From Sphingobium sp. MI1205 (GTDB taxonomy: Bacteria > Pseudomonadota > Alphaproteobacteria > Sphingomonadales > Sphingomonadaceae): a DNA stretch of 64,000 nt. The notes under the pieces were generated by a model. The model was not told where the DNA came from and did not search any database. It was given only the letters and a program-made list of their open reading frames with translations. Positions 9,060 through 20,000 of the stretch are shown here, piece by piece. Each line of letters begins with the position of its first letter. Within the stretch, counting starts at the first letter, position 1. Where the stretch lies: positions 1,803,501 to 1,867,500 of the forward strand of contig NZ_CP005188.1 of NCBI RefSeq assembly GCF_001563285.1. Direction: 5' to 3'. Both the position numbers and the translations under genes were made by a program.

Positions 9060-9067
<8 letters not shown>
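8576..9067 (-). CDS. DUF983 zinc-ribbon membrane protein
   Basis: The protein of about 163 residues has a zinc-ribbon of two CxxC pairs ([13 protein letters not shown] and [10 protein letters not shown]), followed by two hydrophobic segments ([17 protein letters not shown] and [13 protein letters not shown]). This is the DUF983 architecture, function unknown. The ATG at 9067 overlaps the pckA stop by a few bases and is chosen for coupling; an alternative ATG lies at 9013 (MPAHEQ). The longer in-frame opening up to 9229 lies inside pckA and is not credible as coding. Located directly downstream of pckA on the same strand. Confidence 0.75.
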
Positions 9068-10862
<1,795 letters not shown>

Positions 10863-11018
10863 TTGCTCATCTCCGATCTGGAGGCTCGAAGGTCGCAGCC
10901 CTCAAGACCATCGGCTTTCTCAGACGCGGAAATACCTCACCCCGACAAAGCGCGTGTGATCGATTATCCGGTACAATGCACATATACAACTCCCTCCTAA
11001 TTTGTTAAGAGTGATATT

Positions 11019-11035
11019 TGATGTATTAAACATCA
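11019..11035. promoter_or_regulatory. Inverted repeat in pckA / XRE intergenic region, possible operator
   Basis: TGATGT-ATTAA-ACATCA is a perfect 6-bp inverted repeat with a 5-bp spacer, 10 bases before the start of the XRE regulator gene. Short dyads at this place are typical autoregulatory operators for XRE repressors. The surrounding 10863-11045 gap is AT-rich and separates divergent pckA and the regulator. Binding is inferred. Confidence 0.45.
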
Positions 11036-11045
11036 TGGAGCCAAC

Positions 11046-11360
11046 ATGATCACGTCGCAGCAAATGCGCGCCGCGCGCGCCCTCCTCGGACTTGATCAAC
11101 GCCAGCTCGCCGCGCTGGCCGGCCTCTCCCTGCCGACCATCCAGCGCATGGAATCATCCGATGGCCAAGTGCGCGGTGTGGTCGACACGCTGGTCAAGGT
11201 GATCACCGCGCTGGAAGGCGCAGGCATCGAACTGCTGGGCGAGAATGCGCCCAGCACGGGCGTGGGCCGCGGTGTGCGTCTGCGCGAAACGACCGCGGGA
11301 AAGTCCGGCGGCCAGGGGCAGTCGCTTCTCTATGACAAGGCGGAGGAACCGGTCAGGTGA
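11046..11360 (+). CDS. XRE-family helix-turn-helix regulator
   Basis: The 104-residue DNA-binding protein has an N-terminal XRE helix-turn-helix: MRAARALLGLDQRQLAALAG then LSLPTIQRMESS (residues 7-38). The C-terminal 35 residues are polar and probably flexible. It overlaps the SulP transporter gene by four bases (GTGA), so it most likely controls that transporter. The dyad at 11019-11035 is its likely target. The ligand is unknown. Confidence 0.85.
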   Translation: MITSQQMRAARALLGLDQRQLAALAGLSLPTIQRMESSDGQVRGVVDTLVKVITALEGAGIELLGENAPSTGVGRGVRLRETTAGKSGGQGQSLLYDKAEEPVR

Positions 11361-13033
11361 GCGCGAAAGCCTATACGCCCAAGCTCATCACGACCTTGCG
11401 CGAAGGGTACACCGCTCAGACCTTCCGCGCCGACGCCATAGCGGGCCTGACGGTCGCGATCGTCGCGCTGCCTCTTGCCATGGCCCTGGGCATCGCCAGC
11501 GGCGCTTCTCCCGACAAGGGGCTTGTCACGGCCGTGGTGGCGGGGTTCCTGATTTCCGCGCTCGGCGGATCGCGGGTCCAGGTCGGCGGACCCACGGGCG
11601 CCTTTGTCGTCGTCATTTTCAATGTTATCGCCCAGCACGGCTATGATGGGCTGCTGATCGCGACGCTCCTGGCAGGCATCATCCTCATTGCCGCCGGTGC
11701 GTTTCGCCTCGGGCAGATGATCAAATTCATCCCCCATCCGGTCGTCACCGGATTCACCGCGGGGATCGCCGTTATCATTGCCTCGAGTCAGGTGAAGGAC
11801 TTCCTCGGGCTCTCGATGACCGAGGTCCCGGCTGAGTTCCTGCCCAAATGGCAGTCCTATCTCGCCGCTCTGCCGAGCACCAGTTGGGCAACTCTAGGCG
11901 TCGGGGTCGGAGCACTTGCGACCATCATCGTGCTGCGCAAACTCGCGCCCAGACTGCCCGGGTTCCTGATCGCGGTCGTGGTAAGTTCCCTCGCCGTCGC
12001 TCTGCTCAAGCTCCCGGTCGACACTATCGGCTCCCGCTTCCCGGACATTCCTTCCGGCCTGCCGATGCCGTCCCTGCCGGAATTCACCTTCGCCAAGATC
12101 AATGCGGTGATGCCTTCGGCATTCACCATTGCATTTCTCGCCGGCATCGAAGCCCTGCTGTCGGCCGTCGTCGCCGATGGCATGGCCGGAACGCGGCATC
12201 GCTCCAACCAGGAATTGATCGGCCAGGGCGTCGCCAATATCGGATCCGCCCTGTTCGGTGGGCTACCCGCGACGGGCGCGATTGCGCGTACCGCCACCAA
12301 TATCCGCTCCGGGGCCAGAACCCCGGTTGCCGGAATCATGCATGCCGTGTTCCTTCTTCTGTTCATCCTGTTCGCCACGGACCTGATGGCATTCGTACCC
12401 ATGGCCGCGCTTGCCGCGATCCTGTTCATGGTCGCCTGGGGCATGAGTGAATATGAGCGGTTCATTGCCTTGCTGCACATGCCCAACAGCGACCGGGCCG
12501 TGCTGCTACTGACATTCGGCCTGACGGTACTGGTGGATCTCACCGTCGCAATCGGCGTCGGCGTAACTCTGGCCTCGCTCCTCTTCATGGCCCGCATGAG
12601 CGAGGCTGTCGAGGTCGACAGCAGCGGCCGGCAGGACATCGATCTCGATTCCGAAGACGTTCACCAGCGCGACGCGTTGCCGGAGGGTGTCGAGGTGTTC
12701 CGGATCACCGGCCCGTTCTTCTTCGGCGTAGCAGGCGAACTGCTCGATACGCTGCGCCGCGTCGGTCAGTCGCCCAAAGTCATCATCCTGCGCATGCGGC
12801 TCGTTCCCCTGCTCGATGCAAGCGGCGTCCAGGCGCTCGAACAGTTCATCGAACAAGCGCGCGTCGCCGGCGCAACGGTCGTGTTGTCCGGCGTGCAGCC
12901 GCAACCGAAGTCGATGCTTGCGCGCGTTCACCTGGAAGCTGGTTCGGACAAGCTTTTCTATGCCGCGGACTTCGCCAGCGCCCAGTCGCTCGCGGTCAGC
13001 TTGCTCGAAGCGCCCAAAACTCAGCCGCACTGA
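11357..13033 (+). CDS. SulP-family anion transporter with STAS domain
   Basis: The 558-residue inner-membrane protein starts at GTG overlapping the upstream regulator. The N-terminal about 400 residues hold 10-14 helices with SulP signatures (AGLTVAIVALPLAMALGIASG; GGSRVQVGGPTGAF). The C-terminal STAS domain (about 430-550) includes the LLDASGVQAL loop. SulP proteins carry sulfate, bicarbonate or dicarboxylates; the substrate cannot be read from sequence. A bicarbonate or sulfate role would suit the neighbouring pckA or sulfur genes, but this is speculation. Confidence 0.9.
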   Translation: MSAKAYTPKLITTLREGYTAQTFRADAIAGLTVAIVALPLAMALGIASGASPDKGLVTAVVAGFLISALGGSRVQVGGPTGAFVVVIFNVIAQHGYDGLLIATLLAGIILIAAGAFRLGQMIKFIPHPVVTGFTAGIAVIIASSQVKDFLGLSMTEVPAEFLPKWQSYLAALPSTSWATLGVGVGALATIIVLRKLAPRLPGFLIAVVVSSLAVALLKLPVDTIGSRFPDIPSGLPMPSLPEFTFAKINAVMPSAFTIAFLAGIEALLSAVVADGMAGTRHRSNQELIGQGVANIGSALFGGLPATGAIARTATNIRSGARTPVAGIMHAVFLLLFILFATDLMAFVPMAALAAILFMVAWGMSEYERFIALLHMPNSDRAVLLLTFGLTVLVDLTVAIGVGVTLASLLFMARMSEAVEVDSSGRQDIDLDSEDVHQRDALPEGVEVFRITGPFFFGVAGELLDTLRRVGQSPKVIILRMRLVPLLDASGVQALEQFIEQARVAGATVVLSGVQPQPKSMLARVHLEAGSDKLFYAADFASAQSLAVSLLEAPKTQPH

Positions 13034-13085
13034 TCGGCGCACCCTGCTGCGGTTCGGGCGAACATATTGTCGAAAGGAAGGAAAT

Positions 13086-14282
13086 TTGAACGACGTCGTG
13101 ATCCTGTCGGGTGTGCGCACCGCTATCGGGGATTTTGGAGGCAGCCTTAAGGACGTCGCGCCGTGGGAGCTTGGCCGCATCGTCATTGCCGAAGCCATCA
13201 AGCGGGCCGGAATCGAACCAGGCCATGTCGAGCATGTTGTCCTTGGCCAGGTCATTCAAAGCGAACCCAGCGATGCATATGTCTCGCGAATTGCCGCTAT
13301 CGCGGCGGGGATTCCCGATCGGACCCCGGCGCTCACCCTGAACCGCCTTTGCGGATCGAGTGTGCAGGCGATTATTTCCGCCGCCCAAATGATCGCATTG
13401 GCCGAGTGTGACATCGCCGTTGCTGGCGGTGTCGAGAGCATGAGCCAATCCCCACACGTTCTCAAGGGCCTGCGCTGGGGGCGCAGGATGGGCGATGAAA
13501 TGATGATCGACGCGATGAACGCGACGCTGAGCGATCCGTTCGGTGCAGGTCACATGGGGGTCACTGCCGAGAACGTTGCCGAACGTCATGGCATCACCCG
13601 GGCCGAGCAGGACGCGCTGGCGGCCGAAAGCCATCGCCGGGCAGCAAGAGCACAGCAGGAAGACCGTTTTCGCGAGCAGATCGTTTCCGTCGAGGTCAAG
13701 GGCCGTAGCGGCACCTTTATGTTCGAGGCCGACGAGCATGTGCGCACCGACGTTTCCAGCGAAGGCCTCGGCGCACTCACGCCCATCTTCCGCAAGGATG
13801 GCGGGACCGTAACGGCGGGCAACGCCAGCGGCATCAACGACGCTGGCGCGGCTCTGGTGCTGGCTTCCGCCGCCGCCGCCGAGAGACACGGCCTGACACC
13901 CCGCGCCAGGGTTGTAAGCTGGGGACATGCCGGTGTTGCCCCCGAAGTGATGGGGCTCGGTCCCGTCGAAGCCGTGCCCATCGCCCTCAAGCGGGCCGGA
14001 CTATCGCTTGACGACATCGACGTGATCGAGGCGAACGAGGCTTTTGCCGCGCAGGCTTGCGCGGTCGCCAAACTGCTCGATTTCCCGCCCGAGAAGGTCA
14101 ATCCCAATGGCAGCGGCATTGGACTTGGGCATCCCGTCGGGGCAACCGGCGCCATCATCACCATCAAGGCGCTTTACGAGCTCGAGCGTATTGGCGGCCG
14201 CTACGGGCTTGTGACCATGTGCATTGGCGGCGGACAAGGCATTGCACTCGTGATCGAGCGATTGCCGAGCCAGGATGCGTAA
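13086..14282 (+). CDS. Acetyl-CoA acetyltransferase (thiolase)
   Basis: The start is a TTG at 13086 with an AAGGAAGGA site, giving 398 residues, the normal thiolase length; longer in-frame openings run into the SulP gene. Motifs: nucleophile Cys89 in LNRLCGSSVQAI, GGVESMSQSPH, GNASGINDAGAA, the His motif NPNGSGIGLGHPVGATGA, and the C-terminal MCIGGGQG with the second catalytic Cys. It condenses or cleaves acetyl-CoA/acetoacetyl-CoA (polyhydroxybutyrate synthesis or degradative direction). No phaB or phaC is adjacent, so the pathway is open. Confidence 0.93.
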   Translation: MNDVVILSGVRTAIGDFGGSLKDVAPWELGRIVIAEAIKRAGIEPGHVEHVVLGQVIQSEPSDAYVSRIAAIAAGIPDRTPALTLNRLCGSSVQAIISAAQMIALAECDIAVAGGVESMSQSPHVLKGLRWGRRMGDEMMIDAMNATLSDPFGAGHMGVTAENVAERHGITRAEQDALAAESHRRAARAQQEDRFREQIVSVEVKGRSGTFMFEADEHVRTDVSSEGLGALTPIFRKDGGTVTAGNASGINDAGAALVLASAAAAERHGLTPRARVVSWGHAGVAPEVMGLGPVEAVPIALKRAGLSLDDIDVIEANEAFAAQACAVAKLLDFPPEKVNPNGSGIGLGHPVGATGAIITIKALYELERIGGRYGLVTMCIGGGQGIALVIERLPSQDA

Positions 14283-14291
14283 GAGGCGAGC

Positions 14292-14984
14292 ATGAGCGAA
14301 CCGGATCGGACAGGCAGACGGCCCAGCTCCCTGGATATCGGCAGAGCGCAGCGCGCGCTGGTCCAACTGGCCGCCATGCTGGCGGCCCTTGCCGGCGCGA
14401 TCAATGCAGCCGGCTTTCTGGCATTCGGGCACGTCTTCCTTGCCTCGCCCGAGGCCAACGCCACTGTTCTGGGCACGAGCCTTCCCGGTGGCTTTGGTAT
14501 CACGAAATTTGTGGGCGGAATGATCTTCAGCTTCGTGGGGGGTGTGGTCCTCACGACCTTGATTACGCACTGGCTAGGCCGGTACCGGCGCACAATCGCG
14601 CTCGTTTGTACCGCAATCGCGTTGGCCGCCGCCTATCTGACATTCCTCTCGCATCTGGCGATCATCCCGGCCGTGCTGATCGCGATGGCCATGGGTAGTG
14701 CTCATTGCACTTTTGAGAGGGATGATCCCGACCTGCAGGAGGCTATTTCGCCCTCCACGCAGGTCGTGCGGTTCGGGGAGGCATTGGCCGGCGGACGGCA
14801 TCACGCGAACTATCGCCAGCTTGGCTTGCATGCATCCTTTTGGCTGGTCTTCCTTATTGGCGGGCTTGCAGGCGCTGTTGCGTGGATCACGCTCGACGCC
14901 AGAGCCTTTGCCGTGGCTGCCCTCGTCGCCGCATTGCTGGCAATGCGCGCCTGGCTGATTGAACGCGATCTGTTCGGTGCCTGA
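14292..14984 (+). CDS. DUF1275 (YoaK-like) membrane protein
   Basis: The 230-residue protein has about six transmembrane segments. An N-terminal helix, AAMLAALAGAINAAGFLAFG, is typical of the DUF1275/YoaK family, whose members are small polytopic proteins of unknown function. It lies 9 bases after the thiolase stop in the same direction, so co-transcription is likely. No catalytic motif is visible. Confidence 0.75.
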   Translation: MSEPDRTGRRPSSLDIGRAQRALVQLAAMLAALAGAINAAGFLAFGHVFLASPEANATVLGTSLPGGFGITKFVGGMIFSFVGGVVLTTLITHWLGRYRRTIALVCTAIALAAAYLTFLSHLAIIPAVLIAMAMGSAHCTFERDDPDLQEAISPSTQVVRFGEALAGGRHHANYRQLGLHASFWLVFLIGGLAGAVAWITLDARAFAVAALVAALLAMRAWLIERDLFGA

Positions 14985-15012
14985 CGCACATTCCTGACCG
15001 ATGGAGAACTCC

Positions 15013-15318
15013 ATGAGCGAAGATGAATATGTCTACGATGAAGAATCCGGTGAATGGATGGCTGCATCCGAACTGAAGGAACGGCGCGCCACCGCGGACC
15101 GGATCGAAGTCCGCGATGCCGTGGGCAACCTGCTTGCCGACGGCGACCAGGTCACGTTGATCAAGGATCTGGTCGTCAAGGGCGCCGGCCAGACTCTGAG
15201 GCGGGGAACGCTGATAAAGTCGATCCGCCTCACGGATGACCCGCAGGAAATCGACTGCCGGTATGAAGGCATCAAAGGTTTGGTGCTTCGTGCGGAATTT
15301 GTCCGCAAGCGCAGCTGA
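15013..15318 (+). CDS. YjdM/PhnA-like small protein
   Basis: The 101-residue protein has an acidic start (MSEDEYVYDEESGEW) and a C-terminal SH3-like region with DGDQVTLIKDLVVKGAG and RRGTLIKSIRL, the pattern of the YjdM (formerly PhnA) C-terminal domain. The N-terminal zinc ribbon of full-length YjdM is absent. The ATG at 15013 has GGAG six bases upstream and is preferred over the one at 15001. Function unknown; the old link to phosphonate use is not supported for this family. Confidence 0.75.
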   Translation: MSEDEYVYDEESGEWMAASELKERRATADRIEVRDAVGNLLADGDQVTLIKDLVVKGAGQTLRRGTLIKSIRLTDDPQEIDCRYEGIKGLVLRAEFVRKRS

Positions 15319-15350
15319 CCGGTTATTGCGGTTGTTCGGCGCAAAGCTTC

Positions 15351-15364
15351 TTGAGAAGGATCAA
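15351..15364 (+). promoter_or_regulatory. FNR/FixK-like box upstream of cytochrome b561
   Basis: TTGAG-AAGG-ATCAA differs by one base from the FNR/Anr/FixK consensus TTGAT-N4-ATCAA. It is centred about 57 bases before the b561 start codon, a normal position for an activating site. Anaerobic or microaerobic activation would fit the window's content. No FNR/FixK gene is present in the window, so the regulator would be encoded elsewhere. Confidence 0.5.
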
Positions 15365-15414
15365 GGCATTTTTCTCATCTCGCTGGCAATATGAAAATTG
15401 ATGGGAGGTTCGCC

Positions 15415-15963
15415 ATGAGTACAACCGATATCCGTAACCGCTTCTCTTCCCTGTCGATCACTCTGCACTGGCTCATGGTGCTGCTGATCTCGGTCGTTTA
15501 CGCTACCATTCTCCTGCGGGAGAACTATCCCAAGGGAACCGACATCCGCGAGGGGCTGAAAACCTGGCATTTCATACTCGGACTCACCGTTCTGGCGCTG
15601 GCGATCATCCGCCTGCTGGCACGCCTCAGCCAGCGCACCCCCCCGATCACGCCGGAACCGCCGTCATGGCAGACGCTTTTAGCCAATGCGACGCATCTCG
15701 CACTCTACGCGTTCATGCTGGCGATGCCCTTGGCGGGCTGGGTGATCCTGAGTGCGTCGGGCAAGCCGATTCCATTCTTCGGTCTGGAACTGCCGGCTCT
15801 TGTCGGCCAGAGCAAAGCCCTGGCGGGACAGATGAAGGATTGGCACGAGACAGTCGGGACCATCGGATATTTCCTGATCGGCTTTCACGCCCTTGCCGCT
15901 CTCTTCCATCATTACATCGTCAAGGATGATACCTTGCGCCGAATGCTGCCGGGCCGAACCTGA
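15415..15963 (+). CDS. Cytochrome b561-type di-haem membrane protein
   Basis: The 182-residue protein has four transmembrane helices with haem-ligand histidines: ITLHWLMVLL (first helix), TWHFILGLTVL, DWHETVGTIGYFLIGFH and AALFHHYIV. This is the bacterial CybB/YceJ-type b561, which exchanges electrons between quinol and a periplasmic acceptor and can scavenge superoxide. The ATG at 15415 has GGGAGG six bases upstream and is favoured over the ATG at 15391. An FNR/FixK-like box lies upstream. Confidence 0.9.
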   Translation: MSTTDIRNRFSSLSITLHWLMVLLISVVYATILLRENYPKGTDIREGLKTWHFILGLTVLALAIIRLLARLSQRTPPITPEPPSWQTLLANATHLALYAFMLAMPLAGWVILSASGKPIPFFGLELPALVGQSKALAGQMKDWHETVGTIGYFLIGFHALAALFHHYIVKDDTLRRMLPGRT

Positions 15964-16059
15964 TGGCAAAGCACTCTGGCGATCACGGCGCCGCTGAGCG
16001 GTAGGCGACAGCTGCCGCAGCGCTGTAAAATCGGGCCAGCGCAAGCGCGCGCAAGATCG

Positions 16060-16686
16060 TCATGGGTGCAGACCTCGCTGCGCGCCCTCCCCGCCTTTGA
16101 TCGCACGCGCCAGGGCTGCCTCCTCCCACCGGATCGAAAAGGCGCCCCGAAGCTGGCCGGAAGCAAAACCCGTCGCCTGATCTGCGGGATAATGCGCGCG
16201 GATCGCCGCCATCACCTCCGGGGCGACATTCTCGCCATGGCAAGCGAGGCACATGGGCATGGTCGGTATGGCGCGCATATAGCGATATTGCCCGCCCTCA
16301 TACGCCGACCAGCGCCTGGGCTTGCCGTCGACGCCAAACGGCGCGGCGGCCCAGCTCTCCATGACGCGGCGTTCGGTAGCGTCAGGACTGGCAGCGGGAT
16401 TACGCGTGCGCAGCGCCGTGCGCCGGACGGTCGCTCCGCTTTCCTCGGAGATCTGCGCGGCGAGCGCGGGCGCTATGCTCGAACAGACGCTGATCGCGCC
16501 TTGCGGACCATCCGCCGCCATCGCGGCGGTCAGCGCGCTCAATAATTCCTTCTGGAAGCGGTCGGCCAGGATATCGGAGCGCGCTTGTGCCTCCTGCACC
16601 ATCACCGCCGGATCCGACGGCGGCTCATTCGAGGCGCAAGCCCCGAGAGAGACCATGGACAGGAGCGGAAGGACGGCGCGTCGCAT
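16060..16686 (-). CDS. DUF3365 (Tll0287-like) c-type haem lipoprotein
   Basis: The 208-residue protein has a lipoprotein signal with lipobox SLGAC (Cys17) and a single c-haem site, CLACH (Cys146, Cys149, His150). The arrangement of a helical domain around one haem is that of the DUF3365/Tll0287 family, proposed to sense redox or gases in the periplasm. It is the last gene of the leftward rhodanese-adaptor-RND-ArsR operon, 8 bases after the ArsR stop. A role in sensing or handling sulfur species or electrons is inferred from context only. Confidence 0.75.
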   Translation of the reverse strand: MRRAVLPLLSMVSLGACASNEPPSDPAVMVQEAQARSDILADRFQKELLSALTAAMAADGPQGAISVCSSIAPALAAQISEESGATVRRTALRTRNPAASPDATERRVMESWAAAPFGVDGKPRRWSAYEGGQYRYMRAIPTMPMCLACHGENVAPEVMAAIRAHYPADQATGFASGQLRGAFSIRWEEAALARAIKGGEGAQRGLHP

Positions 16687-16694
16687 CGGATTTC

Positions 16695-17018
16695 TCAGGA
16701 TTGTCCAGCACCGGGACCGAAGCGATCGCAGAGCATGTCGATCAACTTGCGGACGTCGCTGTCAGCAAGGCTGTAGTAGATCGTCGTCGCCTCGCGCCGG
16801 GTCTTGACCAGACCCCCTTCTCGCAATTTCCCCAGATGCTGGGACACGCTGGATTGCGATTGCCCGCACAACTCCACCATCTCCCCGACGGAGAATTCGC
16901 CCTGGGTCAGCCGGCACAGGATCAGCAGACGCTGTTCATTGGCCAGCAGCTTCAGCACGCTCGCCGCATGGGCGGCGTGCTCGGCGAGTTGTGCAAGGGG
17001 CGTCTCAAGCGGCATCAT
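16695..17018 (-). CDS. ArsR-family repressor, SqrR/BigR (persulfide sensor) type
   Basis: The 107-residue winged-helix protein has recognition helix SQSSVSQHLGKLREGGLV (residues 54-71). Three cysteines are present: Cys35 in LLILCRL, Cys51 and Cys97 in IDMLCDRF. Cys35 and Cys97 occupy the places of the two cysteines that form a tetrasulfide bridge in SqrR and a disulfide in BigR, releasing DNA when sulfide-derived persulfides rise. Arsenic-type ligand pairs (CxC) are absent. It overlaps the RND pump gene by four bases and is encoded among sulfur genes, which supports the assignment. The near-palindrome at 21664-21679 is its probable target. Confidence 0.82.
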   Translation of the reverse strand: MMPLETPLAQLAEHAAHAASVLKLLANEQRLLILCRLTQGEFSVGEMVELCGQSQSSVSQHLGKLREGGLVKTRREATTIYYSLADSDVRKLIDMLCDRFGPGAGQS

Positions 17019-20000
17019 CTGGTCGCGGGTTTCCCATCATCTCGAAGCACGATGTAAATGGCCGGAATAACCAGCACGGTCAGCAGCGTCGAGGACGCAA
17101 GGCCGAACAGCAGCGAGATCGCCAAACCCTGAAAGATCGGATCGGTCAGGATCACGGCCGCGCCAATCATCGCCGCGGCGGCCGTGAGAACGATCGGCTT
17201 GAACCGGATCGTGCCGGCTTCCAGCAGCACGTCGCGCAGCGATTTGTCCGGCGTGGCCGAATGGCGGATGAAGTCGACCAGCAGGATCGAGTTGCGCACG
17301 ATGATACCGGCGAGCGCGATGAACCCTATCATCGAGGTTGCCGTAAACGGTGCACGGAACAGCATGTGGCCAATGACGATCCCGACCAGCGTGAGCGGCA
17401 CCGGCGTCAGGATCACGAGCGGCAGGCGGAAGCTTTTGAACTGCGCGACGACGATGATGTAGATCGCCAGCAGCGCGACCATGAAGGCGCCGCCCATGTC
17501 GCGGAACGTGACCCAGGTGATCTCCCATTCGCCATCCCAGAGCAGGGACGGCACGCTCTCATCCTCGGGCTGACCGTTGAGACGGATTTCCGGCTTCTGG
17601 AGGCCCTTGGCCGCCCAGTCATAGGCATCGACCGCGCGGTTCACTTCGATCATGCCGTAGATCGGCGCTTCATAGGCTCCGGCCAGCTCGGCCGTGACCA
17701 TGTCGGCATATCGACCGTCACGGCGGAAGATCGCAGGACTCCCCGTCTCGGTGCGCGCTTCGACCACCGCGCCAAGGTCGATGAGCTGGCCGCCCGGCGT
17801 CTGTGCGACAGGCATACTCGACAAGGCTTGCGTCCAGCTGCGGTCCTTCTGTTCCAGCGCGATTGTAATCGGTAGTGGGCTGCGGCCATCGCCGCGCGGC
17901 GCGTAGCCGACAGTCTGGCTCCCCATGAGCATACCGATGCTGTCGGCGACCTGCCGCTGGGAAAGGCCGTAATAATCGAGCCGGTCGCGCTGCACGTCGA
18001 GGCGGAGCTTCGGGCGCGCCTCGCCGAAGCTGTTGTCCACGTCGACGATGAAGGGGACGGACTTGAAGATCTTTTCCAGCTCGGACGCTGTCTTCTGGCG
18101 CGTGACTTCGTCGGGGCCATAGACCTCGGCCAGCAGGGTCGCGAGGACGGGCGGTCCTGGAGGCGTCTCGACCACCTTGATAGATGCGCCATTGGGCAAG
18201 CGCAGCGCCTTCAGCCGCTGGCGCAGGTCGAGCGCAATCTGATGGCTGGACCGGCTGCGATCCCCCTTGGGCAGCAGCGTCACCATCACATCGCCCTGCT
18301 CGGGCTGCGAGCGCAGGAAATAATGGCGGACAAGGCCGTTGAAGTTGAACGGCGCCGATGTGCCGACATAGGCCTCCATCGCCGTCGCTTCGGGCAAGCC
18401 TCGCACCACGCCGGCAACATCTTCCAGCACGCGGCCCGTGTTTTCGAGCGCGGTGCCTTCGGGCATATCGACCACGACCTGAACCTCCGACTTGTTGTCG
18501 AAGGGCAGCAGCTTCACGGTAACGGCCTTGAAATAGAACATCGAGCAGGCGACCAGTGTCGCCACGCCCACCGCGATCAGGAAATTGCGGGCGGACTTCT
18601 TCGTATCGATGACGCGATGCGCGACACGGGCATAGAGCTGCCCCAGCTTGCCGCCGCTCTCGTCATGGCCGTGGCCAGAGCCGAGCGTCTTGCGGGCAAA
18701 ACGGATCATCAGCCACGGCGCAATGACCACGGCGACGAAGAAGGAAAAGATCATCGCCGCCGACGCATTGACCGGGATGGGAGCCATGTAGGGGCCCATC
18801 AGGCCGGAAACGAACAGCATCGGCAGCAGCGCCGCAACCACGGTCAATGTCGCGACCACCGTGGGATTGCCGACCTCCGCCACCGCCTCGATCGCGGCCT
18901 GGGTACGGTTGCGGTCATCGTCCATCGCCCAATGGCGCGCGATATTCTCGATCATGACGATCGCGTCGTCGACGAGGATGCCGATCGAGAAGATCAGCGC
19001 GAACAGGCTGACGCGGTTGATGGTGTAGCCCATGAGGTTCGAGGCGAACATGGTCAGCAGGATCGTCGTCGGAATGACCACGGCGGTCACGCCCGCCTCG
19101 CGCCACCCGATCGCGAAGCCGATCAGCACGACGATGGAGACGGTCGCCAGCGCCAGATGGAACAGCAGCTCGTTGGCCTTCTCGTTCGCCGTCTCGCCAT
19201 AGTTGCGGGTGACGGCGACCGTGACGTCATCGGGGATGAGCTTGCCTTTCAGGCTCTCGACGCGCTCGAGGATCGCATCGGACACCACCACGGCATTGGC
19301 GCCGGCGCGCTTGGCGAAGGCGATGCTGACGGCGGGGGCGCTATGCCACTTGCCGTTTTCCTCCTTCGCCCAGCGCCACGCCCGCGCCTGATCCTCGCGC
19401 GGCCCCTGCGTTACGCTGGCAACGTCGCGCAGATAGACGGGCGAGCCGGAGGCAGAGCGCACGGTCAGAAGTCCGACCTCCTGCGCCGATGACAGGGTGC
19501 GGCCCGCCGTGACGCCGACCGCCTTGCCGTCCTCGCGGATATTACCCAGCGGAAAGGACCGATTGGCCTGGCTCGCGGCCTCGATCACGCTCCCCAGCGG
19601 CACGCCATACTGGCGGAGCCTGGCCGGATCGGGCGCAATGCGGATTTCCTCGGGGCGGCCACCGACGAGGAAGCTGATCCCGACATTGTCGACCTTGGCG
19701 ATCTCGGTGCGCAGCTTCGCGGCGAGTTCGTAGAGGCTGGCATCGTTCCACTGCCCTGCCGCGCCGGGCTTGGGGGCAAGGGTCAGGACGACAGCGGGAA
19801 CGTCGTTAATGCCGCGCACCGTCACCTTGGGATCGGGGATGCCGACCGGCTTACGATCCCAATTGGCGCGCAGCTTCTCCTCGATGCGGATCGCTGCATC
19901 CTCCGGGTTCGACCCGACGAGGAAGCGCGCCGTCACCATTACGCCATCGTCCTGCGCCTGGGTATAGACATGCTCCACCCCGTCGACGCTCTTGACGATG

